DNA from: Amanita rubescens | Taxonomy: Eukaryota; Basidiomycota; Agaricomycetes; Agaricales; Amanitaceae | Length of the DNA: 64,000 bases | Reading direction: 5' to 3' | Assembly (NCBI GenBank): GCA_015039365.1 | Contig: WION01000173.1 | Location: forward strand, 1-64,000 | In this document: one piece after another, positions 12,458 to 22,718 of the stretch | How positions within the stretch are numbered: the first letter of the stretch is position 1 | Layout: each line of letters opens with the position of its first letter | Notes under the pieces: model-generated | Databases searched by the model: none | Seen by the model: the letters and a program-made list of their open reading frames with translations, nothing else | Told to the model about the DNA's origin: nothing | Translations under genes and position numbers: made by a program

Positions 12458-13877
12458 TCACCCATCCTCGAACGCCCCAGATCCATAATTCTTCAGTGGG
12501 TCTTTTCTTAGCGCTTCAGTTTCACTCGCCGGCATGGGTTGTTTCGTGCCGGCCTTCTTTACTTTGATCACTGATTCCACATCTGCGACAGCACTTGACG
12601 TTGCTTGCGCGTCCTAGTCGGAGATTGATCCACGACATTATGGAATGATCATAGCTTGGGACTTACATCATCTCGGAATGGCGTGAACCTCGGCGTAGCG
12701 GGAGGGGATGGCGCCGTTGGTGCCGCACCTCCGCCGTCCATAAACGGTACAAATCCCCCAGTTTTCTTCGACGTAGGGATCACGGGGGGCAACCCGACAG
12801 GGTCTGGATCTCGATATGGTACTATTCTCGAACCCGACGTTCCAGCGGAATTGCCACTGCTTCCCGAGGCAACTCTCTTGGACCGCCCGCTCTGTTTGAT
12901 AGTGGTCCCAGCTAGCCTTTTCACCTCGGGAACATTTTCTTTGACCCGTGACTTCCGTGTGCCGAGGTCTGGCCATGCACCAGCTTCGGCCACTTCTGCT
13001 TCTGCGCCTGAAGGGTCCACAAAGACCTGGAGGCGCGAATTGGGCACCGATGGCGTCAACGAACCTGGGCGCGAGGACCCCGAGGGAGCAAGTGTTGTCC
13101 TTGTTGTAGTCAAGGCTGGCCTTTGAGGTCTCGAAGAAGACCTGCTTTCTGATGTCGATGATGATGCATCCGATGAAGTAACCGTAGATGGCATAGCTGC
13201 GCCGCTCAGCATCCGCTTCTGAAATTCATTATATCTATTTTGCAGATGATCGAGAGGCGATGCCTTCCGGGCAATACCAAGATTATAGATATCGTCGGCA
13301 TCCTTTTTGCTGCCGTTCATAATCAGACCGTAGAACTTGCTTTTCACAAGATCACAACTCACCGGCCATCACGTTCAAGAACAGCTGCGAGTTCTCCGTA
13401 TAGCAGTGCAAAATTTGTGCCAATTTCATTCGCGATCAAGAATCTGTAAATGACGGTTGGCTTCTCCACGTAGCTGGCGTAGAGTAGCCACAATTTGAGA
13501 TATTTCATTTCTTGTCTCCATTTTCCACCTCTGTCATCTTTCAGAACTCTCGTAGCCTCCTCCAGGAGCTCTAAGAGTCCCGATTCTGCCGTATGCCCCT
13601 GTGGATAGTTCTCAAGCGTCCAATTCACAAGCCGGCTATACGCTTCAAGCGGATCACCGTCCTCATCCTCAAACGCTAGCTCAACATTGATGCGGAGCCG
13701 ATTGCGCGTCGCGGAGAGCTTTGCCTCGCGCTGGGCATGTGGGGTAGTCAAGATCTGGGAAAGTGTTGTGACCCGGCGACCAGTCGCCAGTGGTTGGACA
13801 TTCTCCTTGGCTGCTTCAAGGACATCGAAGTCCACAATATCTTCTTGTTCGTCCGTGAAGACATCATGCGTTGACAT
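12458..13877 (-). CDS. MAD3: Spindle-checkpoint protein Mad3 (BubR1-like, no kinase domain)
   Basis: Mad3 is a subunit of the mitotic checkpoint complex that inhibits APC/C-Cdc20. A first KEN box lies near residue 25 (EAAKENVQPL). The conserved TPR-like Mad3/BUB1 homology domain follows (DPLEAYSRLVNWTLENYPQG, WRQEMKYLKLWLLYAS). It continues across a 53-base intron into KKDADDIYNLGIARKASPL. A second KEN box appears later (RVKENVPEVKRL). After the last intron the C-terminus is ALRKDPLKNYGSGAFEDG and stops at 12458. No kinase domain follows, so this is Mad3 rather than Bub1. The protein is about 450 residues, and both KEN boxes expected of Mad3 are present. Confidence 0.88.
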
Positions 13878-14205
13878 GCTATTCGGTCGAGAGTGCAGGG
13901 TCGTTCTGCAACTTCATTGTCAAAAGCCAAAACGGTTCAAAACCGAGAAGCTTCACGTGACCGCGTGCGACTCTTTGACCTCCCCGAGGAAAACATTTCG
14001 TATGCTTCACCTCCAACCTTAGAGCCCTTATGTCCGCATGCTCGTGTGTTACTTAATACCGAGAGCGTAGACCGCGGCGAGCCGCGAGTTAGGAGCAAAA
14101 TCCATCGAGCTTGTGCACTTTGGTTTCCATGCTGCTCGGTACACACCCGAGTCCGATGATGGACCTTAAGCCCCACACTCTGCGCAATTTGAGCTCCTTT
14201 ACGCC

Positions 14206-14388
14206 CTAGGACGGTAACGTGCTAATCCACCATTGCTCAAATCTTTGATTTACCTTTCGATAGGTGGGTCTCAGGAGCGGTTTCCGCTCTGATTTTTGTT
14301 GCTCAAGTTGTTGTATAAGCCTTCTTCTTCGGCCAAGGACAGGATTATCTTCAGGTGTCAACTTGTCCTCTAATCCACTCGTCGACAT
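14206..14388 (-). CDS. 60-residue ORF inside repeat A, possibly a relic
   Basis: Starts MSTSGLEDKLTPEDNPVLG and continues with an Arg/Gln/Lys-rich stretch ending FEQWWISTLPS. Just upstream (on its own strand) is what looks like an intron: GTGAGG donor, TTCTAAC branch site, TGCAG acceptor. In the second repeat copy (22071-22606) the same frame is cut by a stop after DNPVLG. I recognise no family. It may be the 5' exon of a lost gene. Confidence 0.25.
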   Translation of the reverse strand: MSTSGLEDKLTPEDNPVLGRRRRLIQQLEQQKSERKPLLRPTYRKVNQRFEQWWISTLPS

Positions 14389-14822
14389 ATCATCCTGCAG
14401 AGTTAGAACTTATCATCGATTTGCCTCACCTAGCCCCGCGGAACAGCGATAGGGCAGCACAAGCTCTTAGCTTTTCGTACCGCAGGTGATTGACCAAATT
14501 CTCAGGCATTCAGGTCCGCCCACCGAGGTACCTCCTTTGACGTCTCCGATCCGATGTTCAGGCAAAGTCCAAAACGACAGTTCCGGCTATACTCTTTTAA
14601 GACCGCCGTGGACTTAGGGTCGGGACTTCGTAGCTTCCAAAATGGGTTCTTTTGAACTTGGCCTAGATGCAATTATCTCGTGCTCCTTTGCCTTCCCATA
14701 TCTATTACCTGTGATCTTTTGGCGGTGCTACGATGTTTAACTTGCAGATGAGCTTTCTCTGGAGATATTTTCTGCTCAATCACTGTTGTAGTTGTGTTTG
14801 TATGTCATCCAATGAAGTTTTT
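14278..14822. repeat. Repeat A, copy 1
   Basis: About 545 bases closely matching 22071-22606 in the same orientation. Shared landmarks run in order from CGGTTTCCGC to CCATCCAATGAAG. Differences are scattered substitutions and a few small indels. Copy 1 lies immediately upstream of the broken F-box gene. Confidence 0.85.
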
Positions 14823-14854
14823 TATTATGGCCTGAAATTAAAGGCAAATCGACC

Positions 14855-15953
14855 ATGGACGCCGCCCCACTCTTGCTCTGCAACTTCTGTTCCTCGTGGC
14901 GCGCATTGGCACTTTCTATACCATGTCTCTGGCAACGGTTGTTTATAACTTTTGGACGGGAAAGCGGAAGGAAGAAGCTATCTCCATGACGCACATTTGG
15001 ATTAAGCGATCGGGCGAGCTTCCCCTGACTCTGGGTCTGAAGCCCTCTTGAATGCACTTATCAGCTACGCATCAAGATGGGAGCGTGTCAACTTCCATCA
15101 TCTTATCTCTTTACCTCAAGTTGGACATATGCCTTGTCTGCGCTCCTTCGACATAACAACAACTGATAGTAACTTCCCTTTTACTTCGTGCCCCAGGCTA
15201 TCTCGAATATTATGCTGGTACATTGGGCCCATATCCTCACCCTCTCCCATGGCCGCAACTGACGCATATTGAGCTGCGTCTTCCCTTGTCAGCTGAGGAA
15301 ACGCTCTTCATCATCCAATCCTGCTCAAAGCTGACGGACTTCGACGTCATATTAAACCGTGATGTCCATGGATCTTTGTCATGCGAAATGGTCGTAAACA
15401 ACAGCTTGCAGAAACTGCGGTTCGGCGTCTACGATATTTGCGACCCACTCTTCGAAAGACTCGTGTTACCTTCTTTGATCGACATTTCTGTTTGTTTTAT
15501 GGAAACTGTTTTCCAGAAGCAGCTCTTGCGCTTCTTCTCCAGGTCCAAATGCAAGTTAGACCGACCGTGCTATGATGTCTACTTCGGCGAAGCGGAACTT
15601 TTTGAATGCCTCAAACACGACAGCTGCACAAGTCTCATCAACCTTCAAATATTAGCGTCACACGGCACGCCTATATAGTCACAGATACTATCCTCGTCGC
15701 ACTCACAGACGTGCCATCGGCGGGAAATGGTGCGTTGTTACCCAGACTAGCACGTCTTACACTTGGAACGTCTGTGGGGGGATCACCAGGCAGATTGGGT
15801 ACAATGATCCTGTCGCGCCGCATCCCATGCCACAAGAAAGATCAGCTCCAGAGTTTGGTTATTTATAACGGCACAGAACTCCACGAACAGGACATAATCC
15901 TCCCCGAATTAGCGAAGAGCCAGGGATTAGACGTCGTGTACGATTCCCCTTAA
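14855..15953 (+). pseudogene. Broken F-box/LRR-type protein gene
   Basis: The protein pieces are typical of the large Agaricomycete F-box family: MDAAPLLLCNFCSSWRALAL (end of the F-box region), then RSGELPLTLGL, LISYASRWERVNFHHLISLP, and leucine-rich segments such as FIIQSCSKLTDFDVIL and LQSLVIYNGTEL up to LDVVYDSP and a stop. They lie in order but change reading frame at least four times (near 14985, 15050, 15240 and 15660) with no matching splice sites. The N-terminal half of the F-box is missing. I read this as a decayed, 5'-truncated gene. F-box proteins are substrate adaptors of SCF ubiquitin ligases. Confidence 0.7.
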
Positions 15954-17100
15954 AATCAGATGTGTAAATGCGAGTTGTACGTACACGTTGACAATGACAT
16001 CGCTACATGCCGCGATCCCAACATCACAATGCGACGCTTTTCACCCTTCTTGCGCCGGTGCCGAAAGCAACGACCATTGTTCGCTACTCACGCGCTTGAC
16101 ACCTACAAGGCGAATCACTCTATACTTACCATTCACTCTAACACGCTTTGCTATGCATAACGAGGCGCATTTGCTGAAAAGATCACATATGATGACTTCA
16201 GCAGGCACATGTGGCTGTCAAGCGGGAGGAGGAGACTCTGACCGATGTTCAAGATCATGATGCGACGTACGCGGTCCCGCCAGTAGAACAGGACAAAGGT
16301 CGTCGTCTAGGCTATCTCACGCAACAGAAAGTGGAGAGAACACTGCAAAAACTTGAATGGGCGCTAGTCCGGGGCTTGCCACGAACTCGGTGCTGTCATT
16401 ACTTTCAACCCTCTCCGTAAAAACTCGTTGTCGTGCACATGGAGCTGGAGATATTTTGGACATAGGCTTGGACCCGTCCAAGTAAGACATAAACCGTACG
16501 ATGGAGCGCTTGTATGATATTACAACTACTTTGAAAGTTGTTTCACGTTTCTACGCAATGTCAACAAATGAGCGCCCTACAACAACTTAGCTGTTCGCCG
16601 TCTATCAGCCGTCTCCTTCTCTCTTCCTTTTGCACATCATCCTCAACTATTTTGTTCTTCGGTCGGTAGTTGCGCGTCAAACTGCCGTCAACCAATTTCT
16701 GGACGTCCAAGAAGTGCACAAGTTTTATGATTTGAACACTATGAGCTAATCCACGTTCAAATCGCCCAGTTCTTCTCGAGTAACCGTCGTCGATCAGAAC
16801 TTTGAACGGCATTGCGAGGAGAATCATTGTTGTCAGACGGCCAGAGTGTGAACTAAACCGAACTTGTGTCTCAACTTTGACGACGCCACGTGTAAGAGGA
16901 CGAGTAATTTGTAGGTTCGAGGTGGTGACCATCGGAAAGTGAACCCGTTAACAAACACCCCGCTATAGATTGGATTACTAGAACGAGATTGGTCGACAAA
17001 CAGTGCGATTTTTTTGAAAACAGTATACACATGCAGGAAAGCATTTAAACTAACTAGCATTACATCGGGTTCCAGGTTGTCAGTATTATGGATCAAGTGC
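15954..17100. other. Intergenic with unassigned ORFs
   Basis: Between the F-box pseudogene and the NTPase gene. On the plus strand at 16211-16420 there is a short Lys/Glu-rich frame with no recognised homology. On the minus strand a 123-codon ATG-initiated ORF occupies 16561-16932. Neither shows domain motifs. Confidence 0.3.
16561..16932 (-). CDS. Unassigned 123-residue ORF
   Basis: Begins MVTTSNLQITRPLTRG and has a basic tail (QKEERRRRLIDGEQ). No domain, signal peptide or membrane segment is visible. It could be a chance ORF downstream of the NTPase gene; the evidence is length and an ATG only. Confidence 0.2.
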   Translation of the reverse strand: MVTTSNLQITRPLTRGVVKVETQVRFSSHSGRLTTMILLAMPFKVLIDDGYSRRTGRFERGLAHSVQIIKLVHFLDVQKLVDGSLTRNYRPKNKIVEDDVQKEERRRRLIDGEQLSCCRALIC

Positions 17101-20100
17101 CTATGATTTCCATTCTTCGGCGTTCGATACACGGTATTTCCACATCCAATCAGCATGAGGAGATTCTTCTGACAAGTGTTCAAGAGGCCGCATGTGCAAT
17201 CTTGTGCGCTCTGCGTCACCCTCAGGCATGACGATACTGAGCAGGGTCGCAAACTCTTTTACAATTTTTGCTTCGCGCAAGATCTTATACACATCCGGAG
17301 AGGCACCGCGAACCGATATCGAGTATCGATTGTAGGAATCAACAGCAAGTTGTGCATCGTTAGCCTTTTTCTTTAATCCTTTGATGGCCTCCTTCGCGGT
17401 GTTGGTTTTAAGCTCCATCGCAGCCGCAGTTGATGCCTCACAAAGGGATCGGAATGTACCGTCAGTAAGGGGTTCGGATGCCAAGTACTTTATCTTCTTG
17501 CCATTTTCTTTGAAGCTCTTTTCGCAACCAAGTTCCATGAGTATGGCTAGGTAGGGAAGAGGTTTGTCAAGATCACGGACAACACCGATTGGACGTATTG
17601 CAAGTTCGGCGTTTCCGTCTCCAGCAGTTTTAAACTTGATCTGTGCCACAATTGAGGAGAGTAGGGAGGGATCAAATATTGAATCTGGATCGACGGAACC
17701 ATGATATACAGGAAGCAGAAGGACGATTTTTTCTTGGAAAAAGCAACACTGAAGCGCTCCGCCACGAGCCCATAGGTTCGCAAGAATTTGCCTGCGTGCG
17801 TACAAATTAGCGGGTCCACGCAAAGAAGCTTTACCATGTCATGCTTACTGGTTTGGTTCCCCAGGGAGAGGGTCCTGGGTGCTGATCCAATGCGTAAAAT
17901 TCACGAATGCGTTGCCAAAGGCATTGTCAAACTTCTGTCTATCGGAAGGGTCGAATATGCCTCCGAAAAGTTTATCAAGGAAACTCATCAGCCGGACAGG
18001 CTTCAAGTAATTCCGACCATTATGTGAAGAATAAAGTGGGGCGGCGAAGTCGCGGGCAATGAGGAGAAGTGTACGTACACAAAGTTCACCCCAAATACCC
18101 TTTTCGACGAGTCCCGCGCCGCATAGACCTCTGCTCAAGGTGTCCAAAACTTTCCCTAGGTCCTGTTTTGTGTTGTACAATATATGAATACTGCCCATCA
18201 CGAGGACGGGCTCTGAAGGCGAGTGCGTGTAGAATCCGTCGGAGTTAGTTGCGATGCCAGTAAGAAGCCTCATGTGATGCTCAACACTGCGATCCGCGAG
18301 TTTTATAGCCTTTGAAGCAGTTAGGACCAGATCTAGACAGAGACGCTGTGAGAGTACGGCAAAGACATGGTCCTTATTATTGACATCGAAAGGCTGCCCA
18401 TTTAGAAGTTTGAAGGAAGCCATATAGGTTGTGTTGCCTTCTATTACTTCGAGCAGTGCACTCCACCTGGTAACGAAATGAGCAACTGTGGTTTACCGAG
18501 ATCTACGTACATTGGCCTTCCATATTGGGAGATAAACTTGATGGTTTCCATGTCACGCATACGTATGGTAACTGCCGCCCTGCTCTTGGTTATCACTTGC
18601 TGGTCAAAGCCAAGATCAATATAGGGTGGTAATATTCGAGATATCTCCTCTTTGAGTCGCGCAGAAAGCACTACTGCATCAGTCAGACATGTGCAAGCAA
18701 GCGAAGCGACAGACTGACACTCGGTGAGAGGAGGAGCATAATCGGAGATCCTCGATTTCGTTCCCATGAAGGCGTACCACATTTTTATGAAATATGGCTG
18801 ATTCTCCACGAGACGCAAAAAGACCCAATAGAGCGAACCCAATTCCTGTGCTTCGTCGAAGTACATTATGCTCATCCTTTTCTCGGGAAGGATATTGGAA
18901 AGAAATTCCATCAGTTCCTCGGTGGCCTTTTTGGCGCGGAGCCCGTAATAGTGGCGAGCTATATTACCGGGATTTAAATCCCTGGATTCCTTGCCGTCCG
19001 CTCCTCTGGTAGGACTGTCATTAAAGACACCGTCTTTACCAGCAAAGGGTTCCGCCTCCAATTTCAACTGCCAATATGTAAGAGCGCTCTGCCGAAAGAA
19101 AAATGAAGCGACTGACTGTGTTTGCTCGTTCGACCACTTTTGTAAAAAAATCTTTTCGGCTATTACGTGCTTCAATTGGCTCTATAAGCCCATGCCAATA
19201 CTCGAGTAATTGTTGTCCATTGAGCCCTCGCTCATTGTGTGCCTTCTGTAGCGTTTCAAGCATCGTTTCGTGTGCAGCAGCAAGGAAGCAAGCAATGGCA
19301 GCATGCGCAGTGGGGCTCAGGTCGTTTTCTCTGGACAAGGTGGAAAAGAACTTCACAACGGGCTCGTCCCCAGGTGGATAGCCTATATCACTAGACTTGC
19401 GAAGGCAGACCGGAAGCGTAAACATCTGTTTACCAACCTAGCGGAAACTTGTAGCGTAGCGCTGCTAACTGAAACATGTACACACCTCTGTTAGCATGCG
19501 TGATTTGCCTGTTCCAGAACTTTGAACCACGGAGATCGCTTTAGCGTAGAGAGGTCTCTCCTCCATCGTTTGGTCCGCAAGATCAGCCCGTTCGATATGC
19601 TTGATGAACTTTGTGGCAAAATCTCCAATGAACTGTTGCGTGTATGCCTTGCCGAGTCCTTTAGAAATGAGTCAATGGTCAAGCGGGTTAGCTGAGCAAC
19701 CGTACTTTCATGATATTTGCGGAAACTAGTATGACGCGTAAGCATAGAAGGAGAGATAAAGAAAAACGAAGCTCGCCTCTTCTCAGTTCGTCGATCGACA
19801 ATGAGAGCTTCAGCCGATTTCCGAAGTTTCGCTGTGCCAGTACCGCATTATAATATATCGTCTTCAGATCCGAGCAAGGCACATACGATGCATAACTAGG
19901 CCCACCCAATCTTCTTTCTGTACTAGGTTCCTCCATTCCTCGACCTCATCGTCATTCCAGCTCTGTAAATACGTCCTAATAGCTAGGGGCCCTGAAAAGG
20001 TGATAATGTTCTTTTTTAGAGCTTTCTGCAACGACGCTATCTCAGTGGTCGAACCGACAACCGAAACTAGCACAATTTGTAGCTTTTTTTTGTCGCTTCC

Positions 20101-20274
20101 AGCGCTAAATAGGCGATCTGACCACTCTTCGCTTTCTGAGGCCCGTTTCATCTGCTCCTTGAACTCGTCCGCTTCAGCCTGCGATAAGTGGAACGAGGAA
20201 GAAGGCATGGGAGAAGGGAGAAGGGTCATGGGGACATCCGAGTCGTCGATATCCATGGTATTATCGTCTGACAT
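17101..20274 (-). CDS. Large P-loop NTPase with a nuclease-like C-terminal domain
   Basis: After an acidic N-terminus (MSDDNTMDIDDSDVP) comes a helical region, then a Walker A-like segment VVQSSGTGKSRML (about 19535). This is degenerate: Gln replaces the usual first Gly/Ala. Then FTLPVCLRKSSDIGYPPGD and a Walker B, MSIMYFDEAQEL (about 18870). Introns rebuild cleanly: a 49-base one joins ERANT to LKLEAEPFAG, and a 44-base one makes GRPMWSALLEVIEG. Next is a conserved helical part (VFAVLSQRLCLDLVL, LVEKGIWGELCVRTLLL). The end region has ILANLWARGGALQCC, LLLPVYHGSVDP and IVAQIKFKT. A D...QxK pattern like this suggests a restriction-endonuclease-like fold (inference). The family is common in Agaricomycetes and resembles the NTPase-plus-nuclease architecture described for some Crinkler-type proteins. 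Function unknown; about 950 residues. Confidence 0.65.
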
Positions 20275-21121
20275 TGTAATAGAAGACTCCCGGGCCAAAC
20301 ATAAGTACACAAACGCTGCTGCTGTCGTTAAGTCTGCGAGTCAAGAGGTTGGACTTGGTGTACAAATACGTGCACACTTACGATGTCCTAAACGCCCGAG
20401 AACACCACCAAACGCCCCGTTGGCCGGCCACGATGGTCCAAAAATGAGCCAGATGCCGGGACGAGAGGAAATCCAGTGGGACGACCGCGGAAAAGTCAAT
20501 AGGCGCCCACTGCTCCTGCTCGCGCTCGCGCTCAGGCTGCATTAAGAACTGGTACGTGTTTGGGTTCTGTCACGCGTGGCTTGGCTGATCATAGGCTCAG
20601 GAACCCTTGACTGGAGCACTGCCGGAAACCAGCCCAGCCAATACGGCCGTTATTTACGGTATGTGCTTGATCCCTCAGATAAATCTTCACTATCCACTGA
20701 CGAGCGCATTTGGACAGTGCCAGTTGTTGCCTCCTGCTGCTGCAGGGCATCCGAGTCTGCGCCCGCCGTGTCAAGCACAAACACTCAACGAGACACCAAT
20801 TCTTGCGCGGAATTGGGATCAGGCACTGAGCCAACTAGTAAGTCACGAAGAATAGAATTTACCTCTAGCTGGCTTTAGCCCGGACAAGATATAATGTTAT
20901 TCCCTCAAAAATCAGATGTGTAAACGTTTTCAACTCGTAATTTCAAGGTAGCAGCTTTAATGCCAATAAACTCCGCCATTACAATGACCATTGAGGCCGA
21001 TATGATGGTCGCTGATGGACACGTACAGTGTACGTGCCACATCAGTGGGAACCTCTTCTCTCGTCCACTTACCTGTTAACTTGCCAAATACCGCAGACGC
21101 GTCCAGAAGATATGCTCCGCG
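20275..21121. other. Intergenic upstream of the NTPase gene
   Basis: About 850 bases. A 20-base stretch at about 20903 (AAATCAGATGTGTAAA core) resembles the sequence just after the F-box pseudogene stop (about 15954). No gene was found. Confidence 0.35.
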
Positions 21122-21925
21122 TCAACATTCATTAAAAGACCATCGGTTTGTTGGGGGGGGGGTCGGAGAACGTGCCGGGCGTGCACGCCTGGTCGATGGA
21201 GGAACATATGATGGACTCTCTGGGGGGCGACGGTTCGTGTATCTAGGGTGATACTCCTCGTCCGCTCTGACGTAGGATGAAGATTTGATCGAGGCACTTC
21301 TATGTCCCTCGTACCGTTCATCCTGAGCCGATTTTGGAGAACAATGTGTCCGATGGGGCCGACGTGGAGGGAAGCTTGGTGGAGACATGCAAACAAGGGA
21401 GGATGTTTCGGGCTCCGTTGACCTAACATGGCGCGAACCTCTCTGTTGTTCGTCTTGATTTGTTTGAGACAGAGAAGGAAACGTATATTTCGACGCTTCA
21501 TCCCGTCGCCTTCCAAACGAGCTGATGTTTGGTAGCATTGACACACGCTGCCTCTCTGATCTCCATGGCTCCTGTTGCTGATACTTCTGTCGAGCAGAGG
21601 ATTGTTGGATATTTGATCTGAACCGAGGAGCCCGTCTCAAATGCGCGTTGCAAGGATTTAGAGGTCGTGTTATATGCTCAGGGACAGGTGTGCCTAGTCT
21701 TGAATAGCGGCGTACTGTTTTTTCAATATGTCGCGAAGCCGTCGGCTGGAGGCGACGCGATTGTGAGCAAGGAAATCCTGGACCAGCAGATCGTGGCCAC
21801 TTACTTGATATAGTGTAAAATGACCAGCAATCAAACATCCGCTTGCAGATGCCATTTAAAATGTGATACAATAGAAACGCCTTGCGTGTTGATGTGAAGG
21901 GTTGGTACTGCCAGAGTCGTACCAT
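21122..21925 (-). CDS. Unassigned Arg/Ser/Pro-rich protein
   Basis: A 267-codon open frame from a true ATG (MVRLWQYQPFTSTRK). Most of it is low-complexity: Arg-, Ser-, Pro- and Gln-rich, ending with a Pro run encoded by a G9 tract (about 21152) and RWSFNEC. No domain or signal peptide. Its length is above chance, but composition alone does not prove expression, and introns may be hidden. Confidence 0.4.
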   Translation of the reverse strand: MVRLWQYQPFTSTRKAFLLYHILNGICKRMFDCWSFYTISSKWPRSAGPGFPCSQSRRLQPTASRHIEKTVRRYSRLGTPVPEHITRPLNPCNAHLRRAPRFRSNIQQSSARQKYQQQEPWRSERQRVSMLPNISSFGRRRDEASKYTFPSLSQTNQDEQQRGSRHVRSTEPETSSLVCMSPPSFPPRRPHRTHCSPKSAQDERYEGHRSASIKSSSYVRADEEYHPRYTNRRPPESPSYVPPSTRRARPARSPTPPPTNRWSFNEC

Positions 21926-22070
21926 GGGTTGCCGGCCCTTGAGCTTGGTCTGTGGGTGACGGAGACGTAAAGAGACACGTGGTGCTACAGATTAAAGGAT
22001 AAGCTCATGGCATTTCGTGTATTTATAAGAGGAATCGCACCTCGCAATCGGTTGCGCTCATGTCTCGACG

Positions 22071-22606
22071 CGGTTTCCGCCCTGATTTTTGCTGCTCAAG
22101 TCGGTGTCTAAGCCTTCTTCTTCAGCCAAGGACAGGATTATCTTCAGGTGTCACGTCCTTGAATCCACTCGTCGACATAGTATCATCCTGTAGAGTTAGA
22201 ACTTGTCATCGATTTGCCTCACCTAGCCCCGCGGAACAGCGATAGGGCAGCACAAGCTCTTAGCTTTTCGTACCGCAGGTGATTGACCAAATTCTCAGGC
22301 ATTCAGGTCCGCCCACCGAGGTACCTCCTTTGACGTCTCCGATCCGATGTTCAGGCAAAGTCCAAAACGACAGTTCCGGCTATACTCTTTTAAGACCGCC
22401 GTGGACTTAGGGTCGGGACTTCGTAGCTTCCAAAATGGGTTCTTTCGAACTTGGCCTAGACGCAATTACCTCGTACTCCTTTGCCTTTCCATATCTATCA
22501 CCTGTGATCTTTTTGGCAATGCTACGATGTTTGACGTGCAGATGGGCGATATTTTCTGCTCAATCGCTGTTGTAGTTATGTTTGTATGCCATCCAATGAA
22601 GTTTTT
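22071..22606. repeat. Repeat A, copy 2
   Basis: Second copy of the repeat at 14278-14822, same orientation, about 7.8 kb away. It ends just downstream of the MFS gene. The small ORF of copy 1 is interrupted here by a stop and a short deletion. Confidence 0.85.
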
Positions 22607-22718
22607 TCGCCAACGCAAGCAACTGATATAAATAATATATTTAATACATTGGTTGCTCATCACATCTGTCGAATGTAATCCCGACACATACGCGATAACT
22701 CCGATCACTGAAGGATAA

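Noticed and set aside
12656..13126. 156-codon plus-strand ORF
   Set aside because: Antisense to the disordered part of Mad3, whose KEN boxes and C-terminal motif fix the true frame.
20000..20545. 181-codon plus-strand ORF
   Set aside because: Antisense to the first exon of the NTPase gene and its promoter; no domain content.
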